Source: Hyphomicrobiales bacterium
GTDB taxonomy: Bacteria; Pseudomonadota; Alphaproteobacteria; Rhizobiales; Xanthobacteraceae
DNA length: 54,058 nucleotides
Reading direction: 5' to 3'
Assembly (NCBI GenBank): GCA_021730985.1
Contig: JAKFYI010000049.1
Span: forward strand, 1-54,058
Shown: positions 34,231-43,317 of the stretch, one piece after another
Position numbering within the stretch: position 1 is the first letter of the stretch
How the letters are laid out: every line of letters begins with the position of its first letter
Notes under the pieces: model-generated
Databases searched by the model: none
What the model was told of the DNA's origin: nothing
What the model saw: the letters and a program-made list of their open reading frames with translations, nothing else
Translations under genes and position numbers: made by a program

Positions 34231-34602
34231 TTACGCATTCCCAAGAAAATGACGGATCGTCTCGATGAACTTGCCGACCGAGATCGGCTTCGACAGGTAC
34301 GCCTCACAGCCGCCCTCGCGGATGCGCTCCTCATCGCCCTTCATCGCGAAGGCGGTAACGGCGACAACCGGAATGGACTTGAGCGTCGGATCGTCCTTCA
34401 GCCACTTGGTGACTTCGAGCCCGGACACTTCGGGAAGCTGGATGTCCATCAGCACCAGGTCGGGCTTGTGCTTGCGGGCGAGATCGAGCGCCTCGATGCC
34501 GTTGCGGGTGCCGACCGTGTTGTAGCCGTGCGCCTCCAATAGATCGTGGAAGAGCTTCATGTTGAGCTCGTTGTCCTCCACGATCAGTACGGTCTTCGCC
34601 AT
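34231..34602 (-). CDS. divK: Single-domain cell-cycle response regulator DivK
   Basis: A 123-residue stand-alone receiver: [20 protein letters not shown], acceptor Asp in [20 protein letters not shown], Thr in [20 protein letters not shown] and Lys in [11 protein letters not shown]. All catalytic residues are present. In alphaproteobacteria DivK-P modulates the kinases DivL/CckA and so CtrA activity. GGGAGCGGGTT precedes the ATG at 34602. It is co-transcribed with pleD. Confidence 0.97.
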   Translation of the reverse strand: MAKTVLIVEDNELNMKLFHDLLEAHGYNTVGTRNGIEALDLARKHKPDLVLMDIQLPEVSGLEVTKWLKDDPTLKSIPVVAVTAFAMKGDEERIREGGCEAYLSKPISVGKFIETIRHFLGNA

Positions 34603-34887
34603 AACCCGCTCCCGATACCCCTGCGGCCGGAACGGCTGCGGCGCCAACGGCGGGGGACCGCGGGCGCTAGAGAATTTCGTTAACAGGGTAGGCGCGAAGT
34701 ATTACGGAAAGGAAAACAAATGCGAGTGTTCGGCCCCACCTTCCGTCAGCTAAGTGCAACAATTCATGCGATAATTCCGTGGGCGGACGGCATGGCGCGG
34801 CGGCCTTTCCACCCTCCGTCCCCAGCCTCCTGCCGGCTGCCCCTCGCCGCTTGCTAAGCTGCCGTCCGGCGCAGACGGTCCCCGGTC

Positions 34888-35211
34888 ATGAAACCTCCAG
34901 CCCAGAAGTCCCGGCAAGGCGGCTCGCAAGCCGGCGGCAACCGCGACGCGGCGGAAGCCATGGCGATCGCGGCGCTGTCGTTCCTGGCCGGCGACCCGGA
35001 AAAGCTCGGGGTGTTCCTCGCGCTGTCCGGCATCGGCCCGGAATCGATCCGCGAGGCCGCGGGTGAGCCGCTGTTCCTCGCCGGCGTGCTCGACCATGTC
35101 GCCTCCAACGAGCGCCTGCTGCTCGATTTCGCCGCGCATCACGGCGTCGATCCGTTCGACGTCACCCGCGCACGCGCGGCGCTCGCGGGGCCGCAGCAGG
35201 CCACGCCGTGA
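34888..35211 (+). CDS. DUF3572 family protein
   Basis: A 107-residue protein with a basic Gln/Gly-rich N-terminus and a helical core: RDAAEAMAIAALSFLAGDPE, KLGVFLALSGIGPESIREAA, LFLAGVLDHVASNERLLLDF. It matches the Rhizobiales DUF3572 family, function unknown, commonly next to dinB and divK. Its TGA overlaps the dinB ATG by one base, so the two are coupled. A link to translesion synthesis is only by association. Confidence 0.85.
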   Translation: MKPPAQKSRQGGSQAGGNRDAAEAMAIAALSFLAGDPEKLGVFLALSGIGPESIREAAGEPLFLAGVLDHVASNERLLLDFAAHHGVDPFDVTRARAALAGPQQATP

Positions 35212-36473
35212 TGCCGGGCTTCTGCCGCGACTGCTTCGCGGACGTGCCGCAGGATACGCGTTGCCCGGCCTGCCACTCGTCGCGCGTGCTGCGGCACCCG
35301 GAACTGGACATGCTCACCATCGCCCACGTCGACTGCGACGCGTTCTATGCCACGGTGGAGAAGCGCGACGACCCGAGCCTCAACGACAAGCCGCTGATCG
35401 TCGGCGGCGGCACCCGCGGCGTGGTCACCACCGCCTGCTACATCGCCCGCACCTTCGGCGTGCGCTCGGCGATGCCGATGTTCGAGGCGCGGCGGCTGTG
35501 CCCGCACGCCACCATCGTGCGTCCCGACATGGACAAGTACGCCGGCGTGAGCCGCCAGGTGCGCGCCCTGATGATGGAATTGACGCCGCAGGTCGAGCCG
35601 ATCTCGATCGACGAAGCCTTCATCGATCTGACCGGCACCGAGCGGCTGCACGGCATGAGCGCCGCCAAGTCGCTGGCGCGGTTTGCGGCCAAGGTGCAGC
35701 GCGATATCGGGATCACGGTGTCGGTCGGGCTGTCCTGCAACAAATTCCTGGCCAAAATCGCCTCCGACCTCGACAAGCCGCGCGGGTTCGCTGTGCTGGG
35801 CCAGGCTGAGGCCGCGAAATTCCTGGCGCCGCGCCCGGTGTCGTTTATCTACGGCGTCGGCAAGGTTGCGGCGGCGCGTCTCGAAAAGGACGGCTTCCGG
35901 CTGATCGCCGACCTACAGCGCGCCGACGAACGCGATCTGATGCGCCGCTATGGGGCTGAGGGCCTGCGGCTTTCGCGTCTGTGCCGCGGCATCGACGTCC
36001 GCGAGGTCGATCCGGTGCGCGAGCGCAAAAGCGTGTCGGCGGAGAACACCTTCGAGCGCGACCTTGCCTCGTTCAGGCCGCTGGAGAAGCGGCTGTGGGC
36101 GGCCGCCGAGGAGGTTTCCGACCGCCTCAAGGAGAAAAAGCTCTCGGGCTCGACGGTGACGCTGAAGCTGAAGACCTCCGACTTCCGCATCCTGACCCGC
36201 GCCCGCTCGCTGGAGAGCCCGACCCAGCTCGCCGACAGGATTTTCGCGGTGAGCCGCGAGCTGCTGGCGCGCGAGATCAACGGCACCCGCTACCGGCTGC
36301 TCGGCGTCGGCGTCAGTGCGCTCGCCGAAGCGGAGGGCGCCGACCCCGCCGATCTGATCGACACCGGTGCAACGCGCCGCGCCGCGGCCGAGCGCGCGAT
36401 CGATCGCGTGCGCGGCAAGTTCGGCCACGACGCGGTGGTCAAGGGACTGGCGATGGACGGCGAGGACGAGTGA
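35211..36473 (+). CDS. dinB: DNA polymerase IV with N-terminal zinc ribbon
   Basis: A 420-residue Y-family polymerase for lesion bypass. Residues 1-30 carry two Cys pairs (FCRDCFADVPQDTRCPACHS), a zinc ribbon typical of the Rhizobiales form. Then the palm: IAHVDCDAFYATVEKRDDPS with the first catalytic Asp, VVTTACYIARTFGVRSAMPM, and the second catalytic motif PISIDEAFIDLTGTERL. Then the thumb (SVGLSCNKFLAKIASDLDKP) and little-finger domain. The start is the ATG at 35211 overlapping the DUF3572 stop; a GTG one codon earlier is possible. No clear SOS box was seen upstream of the pair. Confidence 0.96.
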   Translation: MPGFCRDCFADVPQDTRCPACHSSRVLRHPELDMLTIAHVDCDAFYATVEKRDDPSLNDKPLIVGGGTRGVVTTACYIARTFGVRSAMPMFEARRLCPHATIVRPDMDKYAGVSRQVRALMMELTPQVEPISIDEAFIDLTGTERLHGMSAAKSLARFAAKVQRDIGITVSVGLSCNKFLAKIASDLDKPRGFAVLGQAEAAKFLAPRPVSFIYGVGKVAAARLEKDGFRLIADLQRADERDLMRRYGAEGLRLSRLCRGIDVREVDPVRERKSVSAENTFERDLASFRPLEKRLWAAAEEVSDRLKEKKLSGSTVTLKLKTSDFRILTRARSLESPTQLADRIFAVSRELLAREINGTRYRLLGVGVSALAEAEGADPADLIDTGATRRAAAERAIDRVRGKFGHDAVVKGLAMDGEDE

Positions 36474-36485
36474 GGCAAGCCCGCG

Positions 36486-37334
36486 TCACGGACAGGGCTT
36501 GGTGTCTTTCAACTCAAGCTGGGTCATCTCGCCGCTGACGACGAAGTCGCCGTAGTCGAGCAGCAGCGCCCGCGACACCCCGTTCTCGTAGAGCTCGAAG
36601 GTGATGGCATAGATCGGCGTCTGCTCGCCGGTCTGCTTGCTCTTGTCGAAATAGCTGATCGTCACCGGCCACCGGGGCAGCGCGCCGAGCGCCGCGTTGC
36701 CGGCTGCGGCGTCCGTCGGTGTGCGCTCCTGCGGGGCGATCGCCTTGCCGATCACGGCGAGCGTGTCGTAGAGCTTCTCGCCGGTTTCCGAGCCGTCATA
36801 CACCACCGCCTCGTAGACCGACTTGCCGCTCCGCGCCGCCGCGATGATGTGCCGGACATGCTCGGTCGGGAATACGACCTCGGCTGAGAAATCCAGCGAC
36901 TTGTCCTCGGGTTTGGTCAGCTTGATGCCGATACCCTTTTCAAGCCGTACGGCCTGACCATCGACCGCGTCGCGGATCTGGTCGTCGAGAAAGTTCTGCG
37001 AGTGGAAACGCAGCCGCTTAGCCGTGCCGTCCTCCCAGGTGGTGGCCCGCAGGTCGCTGAGCAGCACCTTGCCCTCGCCGCTGTCGAGCTGGGACACCTG
37101 ACGGAATTGCAGGGCGTAGCCTTCGCAGGCGCTCCCGGTAAAATCGTACAGGATGCGGCCCTGGACCGCGCTCATCGCGCGCTTGCCGCGGGATTGGGCG
37201 AGCTTGAGATCGTACACCGCCCGGTGCGACGCGAGCGCAATCGTGCTGGCCTGCGCCGCAGCCGGAACCGGCGACGCAACGGCCACCAAGCCCACAATAA
37301 GGGCCAGTCCAGCCGGTGCCATGGCAAGTTTCAT
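36486..37334 (-). CDS. eipB: EipB-family periplasmic envelope protein (DUF1849)
   Basis: A 282-residue protein with a signal ending VPAAAQA. The mature domain is ALASHRAVYDLKLAQSRGKR, then SAVQGRILYDFTGSACEGYA, FHSQNFLDDQIRDAVDGQAV, VVFPTEHVRHIIAAARSGKS and YAITFELYENGVSRALLLDY. It matches EipB of Brucella, a beta-spiral periplasmic protein needed for envelope integrity. The two Cys, one in SACEGY and one at the penultimate position (PCP end), match the disulfide described for EipB. AACCTGGAGATT precedes the ATG at 37334. It is divergent from the RidA-family gene and convergent with dinB. Confidence 0.9.
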   Translation of the reverse strand: MKLAMAPAGLALIVGLVAVASPVPAAAQASTIALASHRAVYDLKLAQSRGKRAMSAVQGRILYDFTGSACEGYALQFRQVSQLDSGEGKVLLSDLRATTWEDGTAKRLRFHSQNFLDDQIRDAVDGQAVRLEKGIGIKLTKPEDKSLDFSAEVVFPTEHVRHIIAAARSGKSVYEAVVYDGSETGEKLYDTLAVIGKAIAPQERTPTDAAAGNAALGALPRWPVTISYFDKSKQTGEQTPIYAITFELYENGVSRALLLDYGDFVVSGEMTQLELKDTKPCP

Positions 37335-37499
37335 CGCGAATCTCCAGGTTCTCGAAGATAGGTCCGTAGCGGAACCACCGCAACGCCGACCCGCGCCGCC
37401 CCTGCTTGCAAGCAAGGCTCCGATCAGCGAAGAGAAAGGCGGCATTTTCAAGGGCGCGGGGGCGCGCCGCGGCAGTTGCCGCGACTTTGGGAGAACAGC

Positions 37500-37967
37500 A
37501 TGGCGGGTACAGTTGAGAAGAAGCTTGCGGACCTCGGGATCAAGCTGCCGACGCCTGCGGCTCCCGTTGCCAATTACGTACCGTTCGTGCGAACCGGCAA
37601 GCTTCTCATCATTTCCGGTCAGCTCTGTTTCGACGTCGAGGGCAAAATCGTCGTCACCGGCCAGCTCGGCGCCGGTGTCTCGATTGAGGATGGCGCCAAG
37701 GCGGCGCACGCCTGCGCGGTCAACCTGCTGGCGCAGCTCAAGAGCGCGCTGGGCGACCTCGACAAGGTGGCCCGTGTGGTCCGGCTCGGCGGCTTCATCA
37801 ATTCGGCGCCCGGCTTTGCGGATGGCCCCAAGGTCATGAACGGCGCGTCCGACCTGATGGTCACGGCGTTCGGCGACAAGGGCCGCCACGCCCGCACCAC
37901 CATCGGCGTCTCGGCGCTGCCGCTCAACGCCGCGGTCGAGGTCGAGGGCGCGTTCGAAGTCACTTGA
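37500..37967 (+). CDS. RidA/YjgF family protein
   Basis: A 155-residue protein of the longer RidA-like class: VEKKLADLGIKLPTPAAPVA, NYVPFVRTGKLLIISGQLCF, VNLLAQLKSALGDLDKVARV, then NSAPGFADGPKVMNGASDLM and KGRHARTTIGVSALPLNAAV. The Arg in GRHARTT corresponds to the residue that contacts the imine or carboxylate in RidA deaminases. The family removes reactive enamine/imine intermediates. GGGAGAACAGC lies before the ATG. It is followed 31 bases later by the phosphodiesterase gene. Confidence 0.9.
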   Translation: MAGTVEKKLADLGIKLPTPAAPVANYVPFVRTGKLLIISGQLCFDVEGKIVVTGQLGAGVSIEDGAKAAHACAVNLLAQLKSALGDLDKVARVVRLGGFINSAPGFADGPKVMNGASDLMVTAFGDKGRHARTTIGVSALPLNAAVEVEGAFEVT

Positions 37968-37998
37968 GGCGCACCGGGTATGCCAAAAAGATCGGACG

Positions 37999-38730
37999 AT
38001 GCCTGACTGGCTGACCGCACGTCCGATCGCCCATCGCGGCCTGCACGATGCCGCGACCGGCGTGATCGAGAACACGCCGCCGGCGTTTCAGGCCGCCCTC
38101 GCCGGCAACTACGCCATTGAATGCGACCTGCAATTGAGCGCCGATGGCGAAGCCATGGTGCATCACGACGACGTGCTGGGCCGCCTCACCGACGGCGCGG
38201 GCCGGCTCGACGCCCTGACGGCGGCCGACCTCAAGCGCGTGCCGTTCAAGGCCACCGCGGAACGCATGCTGACACTTGGCGAACTCTGCGACCTGGTGGG
38301 CGGCGGCACCACGCTGGTGCTGGAGTTGAAGGGCCGCTTCGACGGCGATGTGCGCCTGCCGCGCCGGGTCGCTGCCGTACTGGAGAGCTACAATGGGCCT
38401 GTGGCGGCGATGTCGTTCGATCCCGCCCATGTGGCGGCGCTGCGGGATTTTTCGCCCGGCCTGCTGCGCGGCCTGGTCGCCATGCGCCCGGAGCAGCCGC
38501 GAGAGCGCAACTTCTCGACCGGGTCCGGTGCGCGCTTCGTGCTGCAGGCGCTGGCCGCGCGGCTGTCGTTCCTGGCCTATCGCGTGCAGGATCTGCCGTC
38601 CGCGTTGCCGGGCTTCGCCCGCAACGTGCTGGGCCTGCCGCTGTTGACCTGGACGGTCCGCACGCCGGAGGACCGGGCTCGTGCCGCGCGTCACGCCGAC
38701 CAGATCATCTTCGAGGGCTGGCGGCCTTGA
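37999..38730 (+). CDS. Glycerophosphodiester phosphodiesterase
   Basis: A 243-residue TIM-barrel GDPD without a signal peptide. The catalytic set is intact: IAHRGLHD near residue 10, IENTPPAFQAAL, AIECDLQLSADGEAMVHHDD (metal-binding Glu and Asp plus the general acid-base His). Later strands include TTLVLELKGRF and LPLLTWTVRTPEDRARAARH. It hydrolyses deacylated phospholipids to glycerol-3-phosphate and an alcohol. It is likely co-transcribed with the RidA-family gene. Confidence 0.92.
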   Translation: MPDWLTARPIAHRGLHDAATGVIENTPPAFQAALAGNYAIECDLQLSADGEAMVHHDDVLGRLTDGAGRLDALTAADLKRVPFKATAERMLTLGELCDLVGGGTTLVLELKGRFDGDVRLPRRVAAVLESYNGPVAAMSFDPAHVAALRDFSPGLLRGLVAMRPEQPRERNFSTGSGARFVLQALAARLSFLAYRVQDLPSALPGFARNVLGLPLLTWTVRTPEDRARAARHADQIIFEGWRP

Positions 38731-38839
38731 GTGAACCCAACGCGGGCTGCCCTATCGGTCAGGCCGCCCACAGGTTCGCCCCAACGGGTTTCAGCGCGGC
38801 ACACATTCTGCCAAGCTGGGCGCCCCGAAGGGGTGATCC

Positions 38840-39073
38840 ATGCGCATTGCAATATTGCTCATCGCCAGCGCGGTTTTCGTTTTCGGCGCGCCTGTCGACG
38901 AGGCTGCCGCCCAATTCAAGAAACGCAACCGCGAGCCGCCACGCAGCCCAACGCCGATTGCCTGTACGCAGGGCGGTTGTGCTCCGATCCCGGCCGGCTG
39001 CCGCATTGAAACCGGGTTTTCGCAGGAAGGGATGCTGTCGGGCTATGACTCGGTGGTCTGCCCGGCGCGTTAG
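38840..39073 (+). CDS. Small exported Cys protein
   Basis: A 77-residue protein: signal MRIAILLIASAVFVFGAPVD then EAAAQF, a basic KKRNREPPRSP linker, and a short domain with four Cys (IACTQGGCAPIPAGCRIETG, ending SVVCPAR) that could form two disulfides. AAGGGGTGATCC precedes the ATG. Similar short secreted proteins with CxxxxC-PxxPxGC patterns occur in Bradyrhizobium relatives; no function is known to me. Confidence 0.65.
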   Translation: MRIAILLIASAVFVFGAPVDEAAAQFKKRNREPPRSPTPIACTQGGCAPIPAGCRIETGFSQEGMLSGYDSVVCPAR

Positions 39074-39093
39074 GCGTCAGCAAAGTCCGATCG

Positions 39094-40344
39094 ATGAGCA
39101 ATTCAGAACTGCGCCTGCGCGTCGTCGCGGCCATCGGCCAGGTTCCGGCCCAGTCGTGGGACGCGTGCGCTAACCCGGCGTTGGCCGCAGACGTTGAACC
39201 GTCCACGCAGGCATCGGAGAACGGTTCCCAATGTCCGAAGATATCGGTTGAAGATCAGGCTTATAATCCATTCATATCACACGCATTTCTTCATGCATTG
39301 GAAGCGTCCGGATCGGCCACGGCGCGGGCTGGCTGGCAGCCCCAGCACCTGCTGGCGGAACAGCCCGACGGCACCCTGCTGGGGGCCGTGCCCTGCTATC
39401 TGAAGTCGCATTCGCAGGGCGAGTACGTGTTCGACCGCGGCTGGGCCGAGGCCTACGAGCGCGCCGGCGGCGATTACTACCCCAAGCTGCAAGTGTCGGT
39501 GCCGTTCACGCCCGCCACCGGCCGGCGCCTGCTGCTGCGGCCCGGCCCCGAGGGCGGGACGGTGCAGGCGGCCCTGACCGCCGGCCTGATCGAACTGTGC
39601 AAGCGCCACGAGGCGTCATCGGTCCACGTCACCTTCATGCCGGAGCCGCAGTGCGTCCATCTCGCCTCCCACGGTTTCCTGCGGCGCACCGACCAGCAGT
39701 TCCATTGGGAGAACGAAGGCTACGCGACTTTCGACGATTTCCTCGCGGCGCTGTCGTCGCGCAAGCGCAAGACCGTCAAGCGCGAGCGCCGCGATGCGCT
39801 CGATAACGGCATCAGCGTGCATTGGCTGACCGGCGCCGACCTCACGGAAGAGGCATGGGACGCGTTCTTCGAATTCTACATGGAGACCGGCTCGCGCAAG
39901 TGGGGCCGGCCCTACCTGACCCGCGAGTTCTATTCGCTGATCGGCCAAACTATGCCCGACCGCGTTGTGCTGATCATGGCCAAGCGCAACGGCCGCTTCA
40001 TTGCCGGCGCAATCAACTTCATCGGCTCGGACGCACTGTACGGCCGCCACTGGGGCGCGGCCGAGCACCATCCGTTCCTGCATTTTGAGATCTGCTACTA
40101 TCAAGCGATCGAATTCGCCATTTCGCGCAAGCTCGCCCGCGTCGAGGCCGGCGCCCAGGGCGAGCACAAGCTGGCCCGCGGCTACCTGCCGGTGACCACC
40201 CATTCGGCGCATTTTATCGCCAATCCGTCGCTGCGGCGCGCGATCGCCGACTACCTGGAACGCGAGCGCGCCTACGTCGAGGCCGCGGGCGAGGAGCTTG
40301 CGGCGGCGGCGCCGTTCCGCAAGGATTTGATCGAGCAGGAGTAG
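39094..40344 (+). CDS. FemAB-like GNAT-fold protein (COG3146/DUF482)
   Basis: A 416-residue cytoplasmic protein: YNPFISHAFLHALEASGSAT, GAVPCYLKSHSQGEYVFDRG, GRRLLLRPG, a central SSRKRKTVKRERRDALDNGI, then RKWGRPYLTREFYSLIGQTM, YGRHWGAAEHHPFLHFEICY and GAQGEHKLARGYLPVTTHSA. These are hallmarks of the peptidogalycan biosynthesis/recognition family PF04339, which has tandem GNAT folds resembling FemAB aminoacyl transferases. The substrate is not established. Residues about 30-55 look like a variable insertion. It precedes a HIT-protein gene by 51 bases. Confidence 0.85.
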   Translation: MSNSELRLRVVAAIGQVPAQSWDACANPALAADVEPSTQASENGSQCPKISVEDQAYNPFISHAFLHALEASGSATARAGWQPQHLLAEQPDGTLLGAVPCYLKSHSQGEYVFDRGWAEAYERAGGDYYPKLQVSVPFTPATGRRLLLRPGPEGGTVQAALTAGLIELCKRHEASSVHVTFMPEPQCVHLASHGFLRRTDQQFHWENEGYATFDDFLAALSSRKRKTVKRERRDALDNGISVHWLTGADLTEEAWDAFFEFYMETGSRKWGRPYLTREFYSLIGQTMPDRVVLIMAKRNGRFIAGAINFIGSDALYGRHWGAAEHHPFLHFEICYYQAIEFAISRKLARVEAGAQGEHKLARGYLPVTTHSAHFIANPSLRRAIADYLERERAYVEAAGEELAAAAPFRKDLIEQE

Positions 40345-40395
40345 AGCCGGACCTCGGGAACCGGATAAGACCGCGCTCAAGCTGGAGACAGACCG

Positions 40396-40824
40396 ATGCC
40401 GAGCTACGATCCCGCCAATATTTTCGCGAAGATTTTGCGCGGTGAGCTGCCGTGTCACAAGGTTTACGAGGACGACAAGGTGCTGGCCTTCCTCGACATC
40501 ATGCCGCGAGCGCCCGGGCATACCCTGGTGCTGCCGAAGGCGCCGGCGCGCAACCTGCTCGATGTGAAGGCGGAGGATCTGGCCGCGGTGGCAGCGGTGG
40601 CGCAGCGCATCGCCAAGGCTGCGATGACGGTGTTCGGCGCCGACGGCATCACCGTCCAGCAGTTCAACGAGGGCGCAGGCGGCCAGGTCGTGTTCCATCT
40701 TCACGTCCACGTCATTCCGCGCAAGGCCGGTGTGCCGATGAAGCCGCCCGCCATCGAGAAGGAAAAGCCCGAGGTTCTGTCGGATCAGGCGCTGAAGCTG
40801 GCCGCCGCCCTTAAGGCAAGCTGA
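40396..40824 (+). CDS. HIT family nucleotide hydrolase
   Basis: A 142-residue protein with FAKILRGELPCHKVYEDDKV, AFLDIMPRAPGHTLVLPKAP, VQQFNEGAGGQVVFHLHVHV and the HLHVHVIP histidine triad, whose middle His is the nucleophile. HIT/Hint-type enzymes hydrolyse adenosine phosphoramidates or dinucleoside polyphosphates. The length is normal for the bacterial HinT class. Confidence 0.93.
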   Translation: MPSYDPANIFAKILRGELPCHKVYEDDKVLAFLDIMPRAPGHTLVLPKAPARNLLDVKAEDLAAVAAVAQRIAKAAMTVFGADGITVQQFNEGAGGQVVFHLHVHVIPRKAGVPMKPPAIEKEKPEVLSDQALKLAAALKAS

Positions 40825-40834
40825 GGCGCTCTGC

Positions 40835-41800
40835 ATGACAAAAAAAGCCCAGCGCCGCGCCACGCCGCCCGAGGCCATCCGCGCGTTTGCCCGGGCGCAG
40901 ACGGAGCACCAGGCCGGACAGCTCGCCGAGGCGCAGCAACTCTACCACCGTGCGCTGGCGATCGATCCCGACCACGCCGACAGCCTGCATTACCTCGGCG
41001 TGCTGAGCCACCAGTCGGGCGACAGCGAGCGAGCGCTCGCGCTGATCGGCCAGGCGCTATCGTCCGACGACGGCAATGCCGAGGCGCATCACAACATCGG
41101 CTTGGTGCTGGGCAGCCTCGGCCGCACCGACGAAGCGATCGGGCATTACCAGCGCGCCGTTGCGATCAAGCCGGACTATGCCGACGCGCACACCAATCTC
41201 GCAGCCGAACTGCTCACCAAGGGCGACAGCGCGGCCGCCGTGCTGCATTTCCGCCGCGCGCTGGCCCGCAATCCCAACCTGCCGGAAAGCTACGGCAATC
41301 TGGCCGGCGCGCTGATCGCCAATGGCCATCCGGATGAGGCGCTCGGCGTGATCGGGCGCGGGCTGGAAATCCGGGCAACGCCGCAGTTCAAGGAACTGCT
41401 GGTGGATTGCCTCAAGGTTCTCAATGCCGCGCCGAAATCGGGCGATTTGCGACATTTCCTGAGCCGCGCTAGCGCCGTCGCCTGCGCCCGTTCGGCACTT
41501 CTCGACTTGGCGGCTACGCCCGATGCCGCGGAGCCGCCGCAGGCGGGGCTCGAATTCTGCTGTGCGCTGGCGCAACAGAGCCTGGGCAATCACACACCGT
41601 CCGCCGAGGAGACCGCGCAGCTTGCGACGCTGCGCGAACAAACCGCCGCCGCGTTGCAATCCGGCGCAGCGATCCCCGCGCTCACATTGGTGGCGCTTGC
41701 GGCATTCGGAGCGCTCGCTTCGATCCCAGGAAGCTCAGCCTTGCTCGAACGCAAATGGCAGGATGCGGTGACGCGCCTGCTCGCCCAGCAACCTGCCTAA
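40835..41800 (+). CDS. TPR-repeat protein
   Basis: A 321-residue protein with about five TPR units between residues 8 and 185 (such as HQAGQLAEAQQLYHRALAID, HNIGLVLGSLGRTDEAIGHY, and AVLHFRRALARNPNLPESYG). The C-terminal 130 residues are Ala-rich, helical and without motif. Similar TPR N-terminal halves in Bradyrhizobium are often fused to a methyltransferase or GT domain; here none follows, so this may be a shortened version. It starts 10 bases after the HIT gene. No signal peptide. Confidence 0.8.
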   Translation: MTKKAQRRATPPEAIRAFARAQTEHQAGQLAEAQQLYHRALAIDPDHADSLHYLGVLSHQSGDSERALALIGQALSSDDGNAEAHHNIGLVLGSLGRTDEAIGHYQRAVAIKPDYADAHTNLAAELLTKGDSAAAVLHFRRALARNPNLPESYGNLAGALIANGHPDEALGVIGRGLEIRATPQFKELLVDCLKVLNAAPKSGDLRHFLSRASAVACARSALLDLAATPDAAEPPQAGLEFCCALAQQSLGNHTPSAEETAQLATLREQTAAALQSGAAIPALTLVALAAFGALASIPGSSALLERKWQDAVTRLLAQQPA

Positions 41801-41817
41801 CCGGCGGCTGGAACCTC

Positions 41818-42159
41818 TCAAGGCCCATACATCCAGGCACCGGCGAGAAACACCAGTTCGCCGACCAGCACGCCGACAAACACCGATTTTCGCGCGGCCA
41901 TGAACGCGGCGAAACCGATCGCCGCGGCGCCGACGCGCACGAACAGCGGAATGGCGGCGAGCGCCCCGCTGGTGGTCATGATGAGCTGCGCCATGACGCC
42001 GGCCAGGATCGCGGTCGCCACCGCACGAACCCAGACGATGATCTGCGAATTCTCGTCGAGGCCGCGCACCACCGCGATCCCCATGACGCGCCAAACCTCG
42101 TTGGGCAGGAAGCCCACCAGAATCAGCGCCAGATACGGTCCAAGCTCGGCGAGCGTCAT
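41818..42159 (-). CDS. AzlD-type branched-chain amino acid exporter subunit (copy A)
   Basis: A 113-residue membrane protein with three to four spans: PYLALILVGFLPNEVWRVMG, IIVWVRAVATAILAGVMAQL, VGAAAIGFAAFMAARKSVFV, GVLVGELVFLAGAWMYGP. AzlD partners AzlC to export branched-chain amino acids or analogues across the inner membrane. The ATG overlaps the azlC stop (ATGA). It is the last gene of the four-gene azlCD array and converges on the TPR gene. Confidence 0.85.
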   Translation of the reverse strand: MTLAELGPYLALILVGFLPNEVWRVMGIAVVRGLDENSQIIVWVRAVATAILAGVMAQLIMTTSGALAAIPLFVRVGAAAIGFAAFMAARKSVFVGVLVGELVFLAGAWMYGP

Positions 42160-42890
42160 CGCATCGCCTCGCGCAGGCGGTGCACCGCATAGGCCGCGGT
42201 GCCGGCGATGAAGCCGGTCCACATCAGGTCGAGCTTGACTTTCTGCGCGGCCAGCAGCGGTCCGACCACAAGGCCTAAGCCGAACGCCAGCCGGTCGATC
42301 AGCGTCTGGTTGTTGCGCGCCGACGACATCAGGATCGCCATCGGCGTGAAGAACAGCAGCGTCGTCGCCAGCACCGGCGGCAGCCTCGCCGCCAACGCGT
42401 AGCCGATCAGGCTGCCGAGCACAGCGGCCGACAGCAGTCCTGTCCCCAAACCGTTGTAGAACGAAATGCGCTGCTCTCGCGGCAGTTGCGGCAGCATCCG
42501 CATGCCTTCGACCCATACGCTGATGGCGGTGAGATGCGACGGCAGCAGCAGGTGAGTTTGTCGCGTGTGCTCGGCCTTCAACGTCGGAATCAGCGCGGCG
42601 ACCATCGGCAGGAACCGCGCGCTGCTCAAGCCCACCGCCAGCGCAACCTCGAGCAGTGTCGCCGTGGTCAGCGTCGAGATCAGGATGACCTGCGCCGGTG
42701 CCGCCCAGATCAGCACCGTGCAGAACACCATCCAGGTCAGGCTGAAGCCGAATTCATAGGCCAGCGCGCTGATGCCGATGTAGTTGCCGAGCAGCACGTA
42801 GAAAAACACCGACTTGAACGCCGCCAGCAGCCCGTTGAGGAAGCTGGCGCTCGCCGGTTGCGAGGGCGGCCGGGGCTGGGAACTGGACAT
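42156..42890 (-). CDS. AzlC family amino acid exporter, large subunit (copy A)
   Basis: A 244-residue polytopic membrane protein: FKSVFFYVLLGNYIGISALA, VFCTVLIWAAPAQVILISTL, ALAVGLSSARFLPMVAALIP, ISVWVEGMRMLPQLPREQRI, then FTPMAILMSSARNNQTLIDR and LMWTGFIAGTAAYAVHRLRE. It matches AzlC (LIV-E family). The ATG at 42890 has no strong Shine-Dalgarno. It lies 88 bases downstream of the second azlD and shows moderate similarity to copy B, consistent with an old duplication. Confidence 0.88.
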   Translation of the reverse strand: MSSSQPRPPSQPASASFLNGLLAAFKSVFFYVLLGNYIGISALAYEFGFSLTWMVFCTVLIWAAPAQVILISTLTTATLLEVALAVGLSSARFLPMVAALIPTLKAEHTRQTHLLLPSHLTAISVWVEGMRMLPQLPREQRISFYNGLGTGLLSAAVLGSLIGYALAARLPPVLATTLLFFTPMAILMSSARNNQTLIDRLAFGLGLVVGPLLAAQKVKLDLMWTGFIAGTAAYAVHRLREAMR

Positions 42891-42978
42891 GAGGCGCTTG
42901 GATCGAAGGGCTGGCGTGAAGGCGATCTTCCGGCATTTTGTCTATCACAATGCCATGCTGGGAAATCGCTCCGCGTCC

Positions 42979-43317
42979 CTATTGCGCCAGCGCCGCGGCG
43001 CCGCCGATCAGCACCGCTTCGCCGACGATGACGCCGGCAAAGGCCGAGCGGCGGAAGATCACGAACGCGAGAAACCCCAGGCCCAGCGCCGCGAGCCGAA
43101 CTTCGACCGGCACCGCGGCCAGCGCGCCCGGCGGGAACAGCGTGATGCGGGCAACGACGGCTGCGACCAGCGCGGTGGCGACCGCCCTCACCCACAGGAT
43201 GATCTCGGAGTTCTCGTCGAGGCCGCGGCCGACCAGCATGCCGAGCCAGCGCCACGCCTCGCTCGGCAGGAAGCCGATCAGCAGCAGCGCGAGATATGGC
43301 TCCATCGCAAAGCTCAT
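42979..43317 (-). CDS. AzlD-type exporter subunit (copy B)
   Basis: A 112-residue membrane protein, MSFAMEPYLALLLIGFLPSE, then AWRWLGMLVGRGLDENSEII, LWVRAVATALVAAVVARITL and FRRSAFAGVIVGEAVLIGGA. It shares with copy A the PYLAL.L.GFLP.E.WR start and the RGLDENS..I.WVRAVATA block, so the two AzlDs are clear paralogues. It overlaps its azlC by four bases. Confidence 0.85.
   Translation of the reverse strand: MSFAMEPYLALLLIGFLPSEAWRWLGMLVGRGLDENSEIILWVRAVATALVAAVVARITLFPPGALAAVPVEVRLAALGLGFLAFVIFRRSAFAGVIVGEAVLIGGAAALAQ

Noticed and set aside
38000..39173. Arg-rich frame overlapping the phosphodiesterase and the small Cys protein
   Set aside because: It is an out-of-frame shadow of the GDPD gene; the real genes have signal or catalytic motifs and Shine-Dalgarno sequences.
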